Source: Actinostola sp. cb2023 (Eukaryota; Cnidaria; Anthozoa; Actiniaria; Actinostolidae). Taken from it: a stretch of 64,000 nt of DNA. Shown one piece after another: positions 20,607-34,163 of this stretch (position 1 is the stretch's first letter; every line of letters begins with the position of its first letter). A model generated the notes under the pieces. It saw nothing but the letters and a program-made list of their open reading frames with translations, was not told where the DNA came from and did not search any database. The stretch lies in assembly GCA_033675265.1 (NCBI GenBank), contig JAUJYZ010000943.1, positions 124,001-188,000 of the forward strand. The letters run 5' to 3'. The position numbers were made by a program, and so were the translations under genes.

Positions 20607-21300
20607 GATTCTAGCAGATTCACAGTGAATGTATGGCGAAACTCAACTTCCGGTTGGATTTTATCCCGATTCGGTTCCAGGAATCAGTGCTAAATGCACA
20701 CCATGCTTAATGTCGCTAGGGTTTCCATGGATTTCGCTGAAAATTTGTAAGGTGGCTCAGCAATAGTTGATCTAAAAAACCGGTGTCATTTTTTCATGTT
20801 TTTTTCGTTCAAATGTTATGGCCCTATTTGTTGACAACATACATGTAGCTCTAAAATCGATTATCCAACTTTGTTAGCTGTGTTTTTCATAAGCATATCT
20901 TAAATTCCATGTGCAATCAAACTTTTAGAACGCACTACTGTCGAATTTCACGTATACTCGCCTAACAATTTCTATAATGAAAAATCTAAAAATATGAAAG
21001 CGTACTCAAAAACTACATTTATTCAGCTTTCAGAAAATGTATACTTTCTTGATAAAATATTGTAAAGCGCGTGTGTTGTCAAAGTCCAAAGACATACATG
21101 TAGGGGTCCAAAACGTATCCTGATACCTTAATGGCACGATACTTTAATTCATCAATATCTTGGCTTGTGTAGAATTACTGGAAACACGAACTGTTTTTCC
21201 AATCGCAAATTCAGGGATGGACTCACTATGACTACTAAGGAGATACCGGAGCTAGTTCGCTTGTTTTGGACCTGTTTTGGTACCTGATTATACATATACT
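20607..21300. other. No gene seen
   Basis: AT-rich unique-looking sequence without a supported ORF. Confidence 0.4.
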
Positions 21301-21303
21301 TTA

Positions 21304-22168
21304 ACAAACCACCCAGCGGTTTGGGAAATAAGACCCCAAGATGAGAGAGAAAATTGAGAAGGCCTCCAACCATGTGACAATATCGGTTATCTGGCGTTTG
21401 TTCTTTTTAGGGGTGGGAGAGAACACCAAACGTCCTTCGAACATCAGCTGCGGTGCTGGCTCGTTAAAGGAAATGTTCTTGGGTAACAGATCTTCAAAAT
21501 TCACGTATTTGCCAAGTATTATTTGGGATACAACTTTGTATGGCACGGGGGAATAACCTGGGACAATTACGAAGGGCTGCTGAAATGTTGGAGCCAATCC
21601 AGGCGACTGTATAATGCTTTCGAGCGTAGATCTCCCCGCTGCGCCATTTAGAGCAGCATCTTGATGTGAAGCGAACGGCGACACAAATGACGGCACAACA
21701 AGAGTATTGCACATACCTGAACTGGCTGAAGACAATGCAGGAATGGCGGTTGCTGAACTCATAGTAACGGCCACATGATTGTGTATAATTTGGTGGTCCA
21801 CCGATATTTCCGGCTGATGACCATGGTAAAGAGGTTCCTGCTTGACCAAGAAGGGCCGCCTGTTCAGCGATGGAATGTGTCCTTGTAGCCAAAGGCAAAG
21901 GGGTACTGGTCGCCACGATGCTTGGTACCGGCGGCTATGGCACGATTCCCGCCGAAAGTAATGCTGAGTTTACCATCGAAGACAATGGGGCCTTCATTGC
22001 TTCAATTAACGAGGCGACTATTTCCGCAGACGGCACTGCACCCGAAGCAGGGGTAACCGTGGGAGAGGCGGCCACCAAAGAAGTAGTAGAACTGGAAGGT
22101 GAATCGGTCGACGAAGACAACGAGATCGGGGTGAAACTGTCCCTGCTGTTTCTCGTCTCTCGAGGCAT
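21304..22168 (-). pseudogene. Gag-like ORF1 of a YR-type retroelement, frameshifted
   Basis: The start MPRETRNSRDSFTPISLSSS at 22168 is followed by APLSSMVNSALLSAGIVP and a stop. It resumes in another frame (ARTHSIAEQAALLGQAGTSL-like) and again from 21849 (QPFVIVPGYSPVPYKVVSQI, FEDLLPKN, KKNKRQITDIVTWLEAFSIF). The 'P.K.V..I..G....E.LLP' and 'ITDI.TWLE.F' strings recur in Gag-like first ORFs of DIRS/Ngaro-type elements of cnidarians and fish. At least two frameshifts are present, and no RT or recombinase follows at 20.6-21.3 kb, so it is an orphan fragment. It differs from the Gag at 3989-7185. Confidence 0.55.
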
Positions 22169-23168
22169 GACTCATAACCAAATACTCCCAGAGGATAACT
22201 TCGCTAATAAAGAGCCGACTAGTTGCCCAGGCAGTTACTTTTTGCAGAAATTCAGAACCAACAAGTTGTTGAAAGGCGAAAGCAACAGCAAAAACCACAA
22301 GCTAAACCAGCAATGAGCAATGGTGTGGCAAGCGACGTGCAAGCAACGTGGCCAGCAACTGAGCCAGGAGCATGCGCAGAGCTAGTGATGCCGCTGTCCC
22401 TAGCATCTCTCCTAGTTAACTTTGCTTACTAGTAACCACATTAATCATTCACATTCAGTGCTTCTTCAGCTTGAAAGAGGGAATAGTCAAAAACTGTAAG
22501 TTGAAAAAGTCCTGCATTTGTTTTGTAAAATATGAAAGATTTGTTGTGGTAAAATCCAAAGTCTTTCCTGTTCATTGATTTGCCTGCTTCTTTTCTGTGT
22601 TCTGATTGGCTGTTTGATGTTGTTCCTGCAGTTTCATTGGATGTTCAAATTGGTGCGATTTAAGAAGCAAAAAGATGTGATTTGGGAATAAATCACACCA
22701 TTTTTAACCAATCAGATTACAGGAAATGCTAGTGATTTCAAAATTGATACAATTTGACAAAATTTATCAAAAATTGGATAACTTACTGTAGATGAAATCA
22801 TTTGAATTTGGAAAATCAACGGCTAAAATTTGACAAATTTATAATGTGCTAGTCCCCCTTTAACTGACAGTGCTATTTAAAATATTCAGCAAAGTTAGAC
22901 AATTTTTACATTATAGGAGTTGTACATTCATTTGTAAAACAAATGTTTTGCAAAAGCAATTCCTGAATGTGCAGTATCTTATATACATCTTTCATATGTG
23001 TCGCGTTTTAGGATCGCACTTTTCATGTAGCGTATTTAAGTAATTATTTTTAATGTTGGAGTTTTAGATTTTTTTAGGTTTTTTAGATTTTCTATATTTC
23101 TTACTATTTAGTTAGGGCCCTGCTGATAAACATGTTAAGTGATGTATAATATTGATTATTATTATTAG
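22169..23168. other. Non-coding, no gene seen
   Basis: AT-rich sequence. TTTGGGAATAAATCACACC-like AT stretches at 22680-22860 show weak internal inversion. A plus-strand ORF at 21870-22316 is the mirror of the gag-like gene. Confidence 0.4.
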
Positions 23169-23833
23169 TTGGGCTTCCTGTGGAAGGCCCGACTATAAAA
23201 ATGCAGGCTGTTCTTCGTCGTTATCGTTCGTTATCGACCTCAAACGTGAAAGTGGCTAAGTTCTAATGTACGTGTGCATGTGTGCCCTGTGCTGGCCGCT
23301 GAGAATAGAAGGCTCAGTTACACGAAAAGTGTTGAGTGACTGAACGAAGTGCTTGCACGTATTCAATACACGTATTCGATGACTAAGGAGATTTTTTAAA
23401 TCACTTTACTCGCTCAACTGACACAAGATTGAAATCTAAACGAAGTCAATGTCTTCTATTCTTTGTACCACTGTTATTTTGTTTTGTGGTAAGCTTATAA
23501 CACTGATAGAAGGGAAGCAGTGATAGTTCTTAGCTATATTTACACTTCATCCAAACATTGTTTAGTCACACTGCGATTTCTAGTTTATTTATATTTGTAT
23601 TTGTATGGATATTTATGGTACCAAATAATTATAAACTATATCATTGTCATTCATGAATCGCTGAGTTTGTGAAATCGTTAAATTGCAAGGAAAGCATGTT
23701 CTACTGAGTCACACAACGAGCGACCAAACACTGGTAGTTTTAATCACACTAAGATTAATTATCTATATTTACAATGTAGTTCAAATAAGCTATATCAGTT
23801 AGAAGCCCGACTTCACGCTAGTAGAGTGTCTAG
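23169..23833 (+). mobile_element. Hairpin-ended element, copy C
   Basis: The 5' hairpin TTGGGCTTCC / GGAAGGCCCGA begins at 23169. The 3' end has AAGCCCGAC (23803-23811), then an imperfect hairpin ACGCTA-GTA-GAGTGT (23815-23829) followed by CTAG. The same plan as copies A and B. Confidence 0.5.
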
Positions 23834-23895
23834 TTATTATTTGTATTTACCAAATCAGTGGATAGCAATTTTGGCGCGTTTTGATTGGCTCCCGC

Positions 23896-23928
<33 letters not shown>

Positions 23929-24204
23929 GGACGAGATTCAAAATGGCGTCTCGTTTCGCTACAGTCTCCAAATTTATTTGTTTATCAAAGTGCCATTTTT
24001 TATCCAACTGATTTGGTAAATACTACTGTAAAACAATTGTCTCCCTCAGTGTCGGTGAGTAGTGGACTCGAGGACTCGCGGCTCGGTAAATATCCACCAC
24101 TACACTCACATCCACTTCGGGGAATAATTGTTTATTATTATTATGGTACTGGGAATGTTTAGTAGAATGCTAATATTTACTGTCAGTGATTTATTCCATT
24201 TCAG
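23834..24204. other. Intron upstream of the first visible TARS exon
   Basis: No exon is recognisable before the acceptor CCATTTCAG at 24196-24204. The preceding TARS exon, expected to encode the FQQDDAHIFC region, was not found in this window. Confidence 0.5.
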
Positions 24205-24342
24205 ATAGGACAGGAGATAGTTGGCTGTCTTGACTTTCTTAAGCATGTCTATGGCATATTTGGCTTCACTTTTAAACTCAACCTCTCAACCAGACCTGAA
24301 AAATACATGGGGAAGATAGAGTTGTGGAACCAGGCTGAAAAG
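24205..24342 (+). CDS. TARS: Threonyl-tRNA synthetase exon (catalytic core, part 1)
   Basis: A 46-codon, phase-0 exon between TTTCAG and GTATAC. It reads [20 protein letters not shown], then [16 protein letters not shown] and [19 protein letters not shown] is the signature of class II threonyl-tRNA synthetases between motifs 2 and 3. The enzyme activates threonine with ATP and charges tRNA-Thr in the cytosol or mitochondrion. It lies 292 bases upstream of the next exon. No lesion. The choice between TARS1 and a paralogue cannot be made from these residues alone. Confidence 0.93.
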
Positions 24343-24634
24343 GTATACAGCTGTTTCAAAATCAAAGAACAGTTAACAAGCTCAACCCTACACCACAAGA
24401 CCAAATGGAAGTTACATAATTTTTGTTTGTCTGTTGTCTGCAACAATGTACCAAATATTATGCCAATAACACATTAATGTCTGTACACTACTCATACTGA
24501 TGCACAGATGACGTCATCAACACATTTTGACATACAGCATGTTCGTGTGGTCTCATTGGCTAGAGTGATTTTCGCCAACATCATTTGCTGGCATTTCATC
24601 GCTTCTCATCTGACATGTCACTGTGATTTCATAG

Positions 24635-24712
24635 GAATTGGAAAAAGCATTAAATGATTTTGGTCAGAAGTGGGTATTAAATCCTGGTGATGGTGCATTC
24701 TATGGTCCTAAG
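24635..24712 (+). CDS. TARS: Threonyl-tRNA synthetase exon (catalytic core, part 2)
   Basis: A 26-codon, phase-0 exon between TTCATAG and GTACAG. It reads ELEKALNDFGQKWVLNPGDG then AFYGPK. The NPGDGAFYGPK block is highly conserved in ThrRS and is followed in all homologues by the residues encoded in the next exon, which here lies 14.2 kb away behind the minisatellites. Confidence 0.93.
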
Positions 24713-24894
24713 GTACAGTATTACAGACTATTAATGTTATCTAACCCAGCCCATGTTTGAACTACACACAGGGAGCCCACCATAATACGTATTGCATGTA
24801 CGCTCTACCACAGGAAACCCATCGAAAAAAGACACTCGCAAAAATGTATTTATTTATTATGCAGTAGCTTAAGAAGCAATAGTTGGGCTGCCTC

Positions 24895-27800
24895 TGACCT
24901 GACCCTTGTTTATTCTACATTGTACATCTCACTTTATCTAACCTGACCCTTGTTTATTCTACATTGTACATCTCACTTTATCTAACCTGACCCTTGTTTA
25001 TTCTACATTGTACATCTCACTTTATCTAACCTGACCTTTGTTTATTCTACATTGTACATGTCCCTTTATCTAACCTGACCCTTGTTTATTCTACATTGTA
25101 CATGTAACTTTATCTAACCTGACCCTTGTTTATTCTACATTGTACATGTCCCTTTATCTAACCTGACCCTTGTTCATTCTACATTGTACATGTAACTTTA
25201 TCTAACCTGACCCTTGTTTATTCTACATTGTACATGTCCCTTTATCTAACCTGACCCTTGTTTATTCTACATTGTACATGTCACTTTATCTTTAACCTGA
25301 CCCTTGTTCATTCTACATTGTACATGTCCCTTTATCTAACCTGACCTTTGTTTATTCTACATTGTACATGTCCCTTTATCTAACCTGACCCTTGTTCATT
25401 CTACATTGTACATGTAACTTTATCTAACCTGACCCTTGTTTATTCTACATTGTACATGTCCCTTTATCTAACCTGACCCTTGTATATTCTACATTGTACA
25501 TGTAACTTTATCTAACCTGACCCTTGTTAATTCTACATTGTACATGTCCCTTAATTTATCTAACCTGACCCTTGTTAATTCTACATTGTACATGTCCCTT
25601 TATCTAACCTGACCTTTGTTTATTCTACATTGTACATGTCACTTTATCTAACCTGACCTTTGTTTATTCTACATTGTACATGTCCCTTTATATAACCTGA
25701 CCCTTGTTAATTCTACATTGTACATGTCCCTTTATCTAACCTGACCTTTGTTTATTCTACATTGTACATGTCACTTTATCTAAGCTGACCCTTGTTTATT
25801 CTACAATGTACATGTCCCTTTATCTAACCTGACCCTTGTTTATTCTACATTGTACATGTCCCTTTATCTAACCTGACCCTTGTTTATTCTACATTGTACA
25901 TGTACCTTTATCTAACCTGACCCTTGTATATTCTACATTGTACATGTCCCTTTATCTAACCTGACCCTTGTATATTCTACATTGTACATGTACCTTTATC
26001 TAACCTGACCCTTGTTTATTCTACATTGTACATGTCCCTTTATCTAACCTGACCCTTGTATATTCTACATTATACATGTACCTTTATCTAACCTGACCCT
26101 TGTTTATTCTACATTGTACATGTCACTTTATCTAACCTGACCCTTGTTTATTCTACATTGTACATGTCCCTTTATCTAACCTGACCCTTGTTTATTCTAC
26201 ATTGTACATGTCCCTTTATATAACCTGACCCTTGTTTATTCTACATTATACATGTACCTTTATCTAACCTGACCCTTGTTTATTCTACATTGTACATGTA
26301 ACTTTATCTAACCTGACCCTTGTTTATTCTACATTGTACATGTCCCTTTATCTAACCTGACCCTTGTTTATTCTACATTGTACATGTCCCTTTATATAAC
26401 CTGACCCTTGTTTATTCTACATTATACATGTACCTTTATCTAACCTGACCCTTGTTTATTCTACATTGTACATGTCCCTTTATCTAACCTGACCCTTGTT
26501 TATTCTACATTGTACATGTCCCTTTATCTAACCTGACCCTTGTTTATTCTACATTATACATGTACCTTTATCTAACCTGACCCTTGTTTATTCTACATTG
26601 TACATGTCCCTTTATCTAACCTGACCCTTGTATATTCTACATTGTACATGTCCCTTTATCTAACCTGACCCTTGTTTATTCTACATTGTACATGTCCCTT
26701 TATCTAACCTGACCCTTGTTTATTCTACATTGTACATGTACCTTTATCTAACCTGACCCTTGTTTATTCTACATTGTACATGTCCCTTTATCTAACCTGA
26801 CCCTTGTTTATTCTACATTGTACATGTCCCTTTATATAACCTGACCCTTGTTTATTCTACATTGTACATGTCCCTTTATCTAACCTGACCCTTGTATATT
26901 CTACATTGTACATGTACCTTTATCTAACCTGACCCTTGTATATTCTACATTGTACATGTAACTTTATCTAACCTGACCCTTGTTTATTCTACATTGTACA
27001 TGTCCCTTTATCTAACCTGACCCTTGTATATTCTACATTGTACATGTACCTTTATCTAACCTGACCTTTGTTTATTCTACATTGTACATGTCCCTTTATC
27101 TAACCTGACCCTTGTATATTCTACATTGTACATGTCCCTTTATCTAACCTGACCCTTGTTTATTCTACATTGTACATGTCCCTTTATCTAACCTGACCCT
27201 TATTTATTCTACATTGTACATGTCCCTTTATCTAACCTGACCCTTGTTTATTCTACATTGTACATGTCCCTTTATCTAACCTGACCTTTGTTTATTCTAC
27301 ATTGTACATGTCCCTTTATCTAACCTGACCCTTGTTTATTCTACATTGTACATGTACCTTTATCTAACCTGACCCTTGTTTATTCTACATTGTACATGTC
27401 CCTTTATCTAACCTGACCCTTGTATATTCTACATTATACATGTACCTTTATCTAACCTGACCCTTGTATATTCTACATTGTACATCTCACTTTATCTAAC
27501 CTGACCCTTGTTTATTCTACATTGTACATATGTAACTTTATCTAACCTGACCCTTGTTTATTCTACATTGTACATGTCCCATTCATCTAACCTGACCCTT
27601 GTATATTCTACATTGTACATGTCCCTTTATATAACCTGACCCTTGTTTATTCTAAATTGTACATGTCCCTTTATCTAACCTGACCTTTGTTTATTCTACA
27701 TTGTACATGTACCTTTATCTAACCTGACCCTTGTTTATTCTACATTGTACATGTCCCTTTATCTAACCTGACCCTTGTTTATTCTACATTGTACATGTCC

Positions 27801-30800
27801 CTTTATATAACCTGACCCTTGTTTATTCTACATTATACATGTACCTTTATCTAACCTGACCCTTCTTTATTCTACATTGTACATATAACTTTATCTAACC
27901 TGACCCTTGTTTATTCTACATTGTACATGTCCCTTTATCTAACCTGACCCTTGTTTATTCTACATTGTACATGTCCCTTTATATAACCTGACCCTTGTTT
28001 ATTCTACATTATACATGTACCTTTATCTAACCTGACCCTTGTTTATTCTACATTTTACATGTCCCTTTATCTAACCTGACCCTTGTTTATTCTACATTGT
28101 ACATGTCCCTTTATCTAACCTGACCCTTGTTTATTCTACATTATACATGTACCTTTATCTAACCTGACCCTTGTTTATTCTACATTGTACATGTCCCTTT
28201 ATCTAACCTGACCCTTGTATATTCTACATTGTACATGTCCCTTTATCTAACCTGACCCTTGTTTATTCTACATTGTACATGTCCCTTTATCTAACCTGAC
28301 CCTTGTTTATTCTACATTGTACATGTACCTTTATCTAACCTGACCCTTGTTTATTCTACATTGTACATGTCCCTTTATCTAACCTGACCCTTGTTTATTC
28401 TACATTGTACATGTCCCTTTATCTAACCTGACCCTTGTATATTCTACATTGTACATGTACCTTTATCTAACCTGACCTTTGTTTATTCTACATTGTACAT
28501 GTCCCTTTATCTAACCTGACCCTTGTATATTCTACATTGTACATGTCCCTTTATCTAACCTGACCTTTGTTTATTCTACATTGTACATGTCCCTTTATCT
28601 AACCTGACCCTTGTTTATTCTACATTGTACATGTCCCTTTATCTAACCTGACCCTTGTTTATTCTACATTGTACATGTCCCTTTATCTAACCTGACCTTT
28701 GTTTATTCTACATTGTACATGTACCTTTATCTAACCTGACCCTTGTTTATTCTACATTGTACATGTCCCTTTATCTAACCTGACCCTTGTTTATTCTACA
28801 TTGTACATGTCCCTTTATATAACCTGACCCTTGTTTATTCTACATTGTACATGTCCCTTTATCTAACCTGACCCTTGTATATTCTACATTGTACATGTAA
28901 CTTTATCTAACCTGACCCTTGTTTATTCTACATTGTACATGTCCCTTTATCTAACCTGACCCTTGTATATTCTACATTGTACATGTACCTTTATCTAACC
29001 TGACCTTTGTTTATTCTACATTGTACATGTCCCTTTATCTAACCTGACCCTTGTATATTCTACATTGTACATGTCCCTTTATCTAACCTGACCTTTGTTT
29101 ATTCTACATTGTACATGTCCCTTTATCTAACCTGACCCTTATTTATTCTACATTGTACATGTCCCTTTATCTAACCTGACCCTTGTTTATTCTACATTGT
29201 ACATGTCCCTTTATCTAACCTGACCTTTGTTTATTCTACATTGTACATGTCCCTTTATCTAACCTGACCCTTGTTTATTCTACATTGTACATGTACCTTT
29301 ATCTAACCTGACCCTTGTTTATTCTACATTGTACATGTCCCTTTATCTAACCTGACCCTTGTTTATTCTACATTATACATCTCCTTTATCTAACCTGACC
29401 CTTGTTTATTCTACATTGTACATATGTAACTTTATCTAACCTGACCCTTGTTTATTCTACATTGTACATGTCCCCTTCATCTAACCTGACCTTGTATATT
29501 CTACATTGTACATGTCCCTTTATATTCTTGTTTATTCTAAATTGTACATGTCCCTTTATCTAACCTGACCCTTGTTTATTCTACATTGTACATGTACCTT
29601 TATCTAACCTGACCCTTGTTTATTCTACATTGTACATGTCCCTTTATCTAACCTGACCCTTGTTTATTCTACATTGTACATGTCCCTTTATCTAACCTGA
29701 CCCTTGTTTATTCTACATTATACATGTACCTTTATCTAACCTGACCCTTGTTTATTCTACATTGTACATGTCCCTTTATCTAACCTGACCCTTGTTTATT
29801 CTACATTGTACATGTCCCTTTATCTAACCTGACCCTTGTTTATTCTACATTGTACATGTCCCTTTATCTAACCTGACCCTTGTTTATTCTACATTGTACA
29901 TGTCCCTTTATCTAACCTGACCCTTGTTTATTCTACATTGTACATGTCCCTTTATCTAACCTGACCCTTGTTTATTTACATTGTACATGTCCCTTTATCT
30001 AACCTGACCCTTGTTTATTCTACATTGTACATGTCCCTTTATCTAACCTGACCCTTGTTTATTCTACATTGTACATGTCCCTTTATCTAACCTGACCCTT
30101 GTTTATTCTACATTGTACATGTCCCTTTATCTAACCTGACCCTTGTTTATTCTACATTGTACATGTCCCTTTATCTAACCTGACCCTTGTTTATTCTACA
30201 TTGTACATGTCCCTTTATCTAACCTGACCCTTGTTTATTCTACATTGTACATGTCCCTTTATCTAACCTGACCCTTGTTTATTCTACATTGTACATGTCC
30301 CTTTATCTAACCTGACCCTTGTTTATTCTACATTGTACATGTCCCTTTATCTAACCTGACCCTTGTTTATTCTACATTGTACATGTCCCTTTATCTAACC
30401 TGACCTTTGTTTATTCTACATTGTACATGTCCCTTTATCTAACCTGACCCTTGTTTATTCTACATTGTACATGTCCCTTTATCTAACCTGACCCTTGTTT
30501 ATTCTACATTGTACATGTCCCTTTATCTAACCTGACCCTTGTTTATTCTACATTGTACATGTCCCTTTATCTAACCTGACCCTTGTTTATTCTACATTGT
30601 ACATGTACCTTTATCTAACCTGACCCTTGTTTATTCTACATTGTACATGTCCCTTTATCTAACCTGACCCTTGTTTATTCTACATTGTATACATGTCCCT
30701 TTATCTAACCTGACCTTGTATATTATTCTACACATGTACCTTTATGTATTCTACATTGTACATCTCACTTTATCTAACGTGACCCTTGTTTATTCTACAT

Positions 30801-31200
30801 TGTACATATGTAACTTTATCTAACCTGACCCTTGTTTATTCTACATTGTACATGTCCCATTCATCTAACCTGACCCTTGTATATTCTACATTGTACATGT
30901 CCCTTTATATAACCTGACCCTTGTTTATTCTAAATTGTACATGTCCCTTTATCTAACCTGACCCTTGTTTATTCTACATTGTACATGTCCCTTTATATAA
31001 CCTGACCCTTGTTTATTCTACATTAAGTACATGTAACTTTATCTAACCTGACCTTTGTTTATTCTACATTGTACATATCAGTTTATCTAACCTGACCCTT
31101 GTATATTCTACATTGTACATCTCACTTTATCTAACCTGACCCTTGTATATTCTACATTGTACATGTCCCTTTATCTAACCTGACCCTTGTTTATTCTATT
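24895..31200. repeat. 44-bp minisatellite, about 143 copies, in a TARS intron
   Basis: Unit: CTGACCCTTGTTTATTCTAC + ATTGTACATGTCCCTTTATC + TAAC. Units are mostly 90-100% alike, with recurring variants (GTCCC, GTACC, GTAAC; GTTTATT or GTATATT; ATCTAAC or ATATAAC). Marker variants such as ACATATGTAAC recur at about 27530, 29425 and 30805, showing kilobase-scale duplication. A relic unit near 24750 (ATCTAACCCAGCCCATGTTT) lies 40 bases from the exon donor. Confidence 0.95.
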
Positions 31201-31239
31201 TCTCAATGTACAAACACAGCCGATGTTTGAACTATGTGT

Positions 31240-31468
31240 TTATGCTACATTTCTCTGTATCTAACACAGCCCTTGTTTATTCTATTTGTCAATGTACAAC
31301 TAGCTAACACAGCCCTTGTTTATTCTATTTGTCAATGTACAACTAACACAGCCCATGTTTATTCTATTGGTCAATGTACAACTAACACAGCCCATGTTTA
31401 TTCTATTTGACAATGTACAACTAACACAGTCCTTGTTTATTCTATTTGTCAATGTACAACTAACACAG
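31240..31468. repeat. 39-bp minisatellite, left part
   Basis: Unit: AACACAGCCCATGTTTATTC + TATTTGTCAATGTACAACT. It shares CCTTGTTTATTCTA and AATGTACA-type blocks with the 44-bp unit, so the two arrays derive from one ancestor. It is interrupted at 31469 by a foldback element. Confidence 0.9.
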
Positions 31469-31895
31469 GGCATGTTGTAAAACATGGACTGGACTTTGGA
31501 CTGGACTTTGGACTGGAATTATTGGATTTTTTTAGAGTATTATCAGGAGCCCATGGTATTATAAAATATAAATTATTATTATATTATTATTATTATAACA
31601 TATTTTTTAATCAACAATGTTTTCTATGGCATTTTTTCGTTCTAATTTACAATGACTATCAATCACCCGATCTCAAAGGTGATCTGGTCTAGCTAACTCC
31701 CTTTGACAACCAGAAACACATACTTTTTCAAATACCGTACTTGAAATTCATTCTAAATTCGAAATACTACAAATCGGGGCGTCTTGAAACATCAAAGCGG
31801 CGTGATCTAGTCTTCGTTTGTATTTTAGCTAGCCGTCATCGCCGGGTGTCGATGTTACCTGATATTCACAAAAACACGATTCGCCAAGTTACCTT

Positions 31896-32253
31896 CAGGA
31901 GGGGTTAGTGGTCCCCTGGGACAATAACATCTGTTCTATTCACCCAGCCAGAAGTCTTCCCAGAAAAAAAATTCCCAGGAGAGAAAATATCAGAAATTTT
32001 TCCCAGGAGAGAGAATATTTTCTAACCAAAAAAAACAACAAAACAAAACAAAAAAAGGACTTAAATAAGGTACTATTTATAAAATAAAACAATTCCCAGG
32101 AACAAAAACATTTCCTATCCATATAACCTAATATATATTCTGTATATTTCATAATTTTATGCAAATAATCAAATGCGAAACTCATTTTAGATTTCCCAGG
32201 AAAGTACTGGTAGAACAGTTATTTCACAGAACAGATACCATTAACCCCTCCTG
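31896..32253. mobile_element. 358-bp MITE nested in the foldback arm, TACCTT duplication
   Basis: TIRs CAGGAGGGGTTA and TAACCCCTCCTG, flanked by TACCTT at 31890-31895 and 32254-32259. The opposite arm of the foldback (rc of 34170-34210) carries the empty site with a single TTACCTTAGAAG, confirming the insertion and its 6-bp duplication. Confidence 0.88.
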
Positions 32254-32553
32254 TACCTTAGAAGTCTTGTAGTAGGCAATAATGCATTTCAAAAGGCAGA
32301 ATAAAGTAGAATAGTCTTGAACGAATCACTGATTTATTAATTATCTCACTAGAAATTCAAACAACAGATACTGAGTTACATGTTGCTAACTCACTTGATT
32401 GCCAGTGATAATCTACATAGGAGGTTATTACTAGCTCAATCATCAAACCTGGCGATAATTCTAGCTATAATTATATTCTCTGGTGTACCCTTGTAACTGA
32501 TTACAAATATCATTCTGGCTGTCATTATTCCTGTCAAACACCCTAAGAGTTCA

Positions 32554-32783
32554 GGGGCCCGTTTCTCGAAAGCCCTGAAAGCTTATCGGGCCCGAAAAGG
32601 GTTTCTTTAAAAATCTACATCTTCATAACAAGTTGTTTACAGACATGAAACTTTGCACGAAGGGAAAGTTTGTTCATATTAAAAGCATGTCAAAAGAACA
32701 GCTTTGTAGAGTGAAGTGTCTCCGATTTCTGGGATGTCTTTTCGGGCCCGAAAAGTTTACGGGGCTTTCGAGAAACGGACCCC
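32554..32783. mobile_element. 230-bp MITE with GGGGCCCGTTTCTCGAAAG ends
   Basis: GGGGCCCGTTTCTCGAAAGC at the left pairs with CTTTCGAGAAACGGACCCC at the right; a second inverted pair (CGGGCCCGAAAAG) lies inside. It sits in the spacer of the foldback element. Confidence 0.75.
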
Positions 32784-33713
32784 AGTACCGGCTCTCTGGT
32801 GGTCCATGTTTTTTGGTACCAAATCCTAAAAGGTACGACGAGCATTCCCGACATTTTTCAATCGGAGTGCCGCCCGGGACTTGCACCTATGATTCGAACC
32901 AATTTGGCGATCTCGTTTCCCCGGGAGGTTCAAGTTATTCCACTTTAATATTAAAAATTATACAACATAATATTTTTTTGATAACTCGCATTTCTCCGCT
33001 GAAAATATTTAAAAAGTGCTTGATGTGAGGGGTTCTGGTTCTTCTCTCTGTCACTTTGACGTGACTTGTTTGTCGAACAGTTCTCTGTTTGCATATACTA
33101 ATCAGTCGTTCTGCGATTCGGTCACTCGTATCACAACCGCATCGTAGTGTTGTCCCATGATCGTTGTGTCGTTCTGTTTGCTTTGAAATTCTTTGAAATT
33201 CAAGTTACATAAGTTGCCATACAATGGCAAGTGCAGTTGTCACTGATTCGCGCATACTGTTATTGCAATTGCAGAAATGGGAAACTATTTCTCAGTAATT
33301 TTTTTAACAAAAGTCGGAAATTTTTGAGGACAAATAAGAGAATGCGGTTACGTACTATTGGACACACACATATATATATATTACAAAAGTCTTAAACATT
33401 TGAGGACAATTAAGAAAATGTTACTGTTGGACATTGACCTGGCAGATTCTGGCAGGGGTAATGTAATTTTTTTTAGTGATTGCGTTATTGAGGGTTCAAA
33501 AATGCGTAATTTACACCAGAGAATAGAATTATAGCTAAGTTGGATGATTGAGCTAGTAATAACCTCCTATGTAGATTATCACTGGCAATCAAGTGAGTTA
33601 GCAACGTAAACATGTAACTCAGTATCTGTTGTTTGAAGTTCTAGTGAGATAATTAATAAATCAGTGATTCGTTCAAGACTATTCTACTTTTTTCTGCCTT
33701 TTGAAATGCATTA

Positions 33714-34163
33714 TTTAACAAATAGAACAGCTTCATCTGTGCTCCGTTCAGTTATAAAGCACGCAGGAAGTGACGATAGCACGAGAGAAGGACTTGTAGG
33801 GAGAAACACAAGCCGTAGGCGAGTATTTCTCCTCACTTCTCGAGTGCTATCGTTACTTCCTAAGTGCTTTATAACTGAACGGAGCACAGATGAAGCTGTT
33901 CTATTTGCTTTATTATATAGAAACTATGAATTTATGGCAAGACATTTGAGGATTCTGTTGTATTAATTTGAATACAATTTTAGCGAGTGAAGTGCGCGCG
34001 CTACTGACGCCAGTTACGCCATCGAGCGCGCGCTGGGTTTGTTTTCTTCAGTATTTTGGTCTTTTTGAAAAATAGCGTTATCAAACCGTGCTCCGCCGTC
34101 TCTGATAAAGCACAGTTCTCGACCAATCAGAGCGAGCGTTTCAATGTGACTATATAATAATGC
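33714..34163. mobile_element. Palindrome-ended element, gene-less copy, nested in the foldback
   Basis: A palindrome (about 33722-33905) starts ATAGAACAGCTTCATCTGTG, with its tip near GTAGGCGAGT. Unique sequence follows, then CCAATCAGAGCGAGCG and the AT-rich end ACTATATAATAA. The opposite arm of the foldback (32262-32300) holds the empty site GAAATGCATTATTGCC. The layout matches 2937-3698 and 15395-16602. Confidence 0.6.

Noticed and set aside
24895..31200. CRISPR-like array
   Set aside because: Units are directly adjacent without variable spacers, in a eukaryotic intron. It is a minisatellite.
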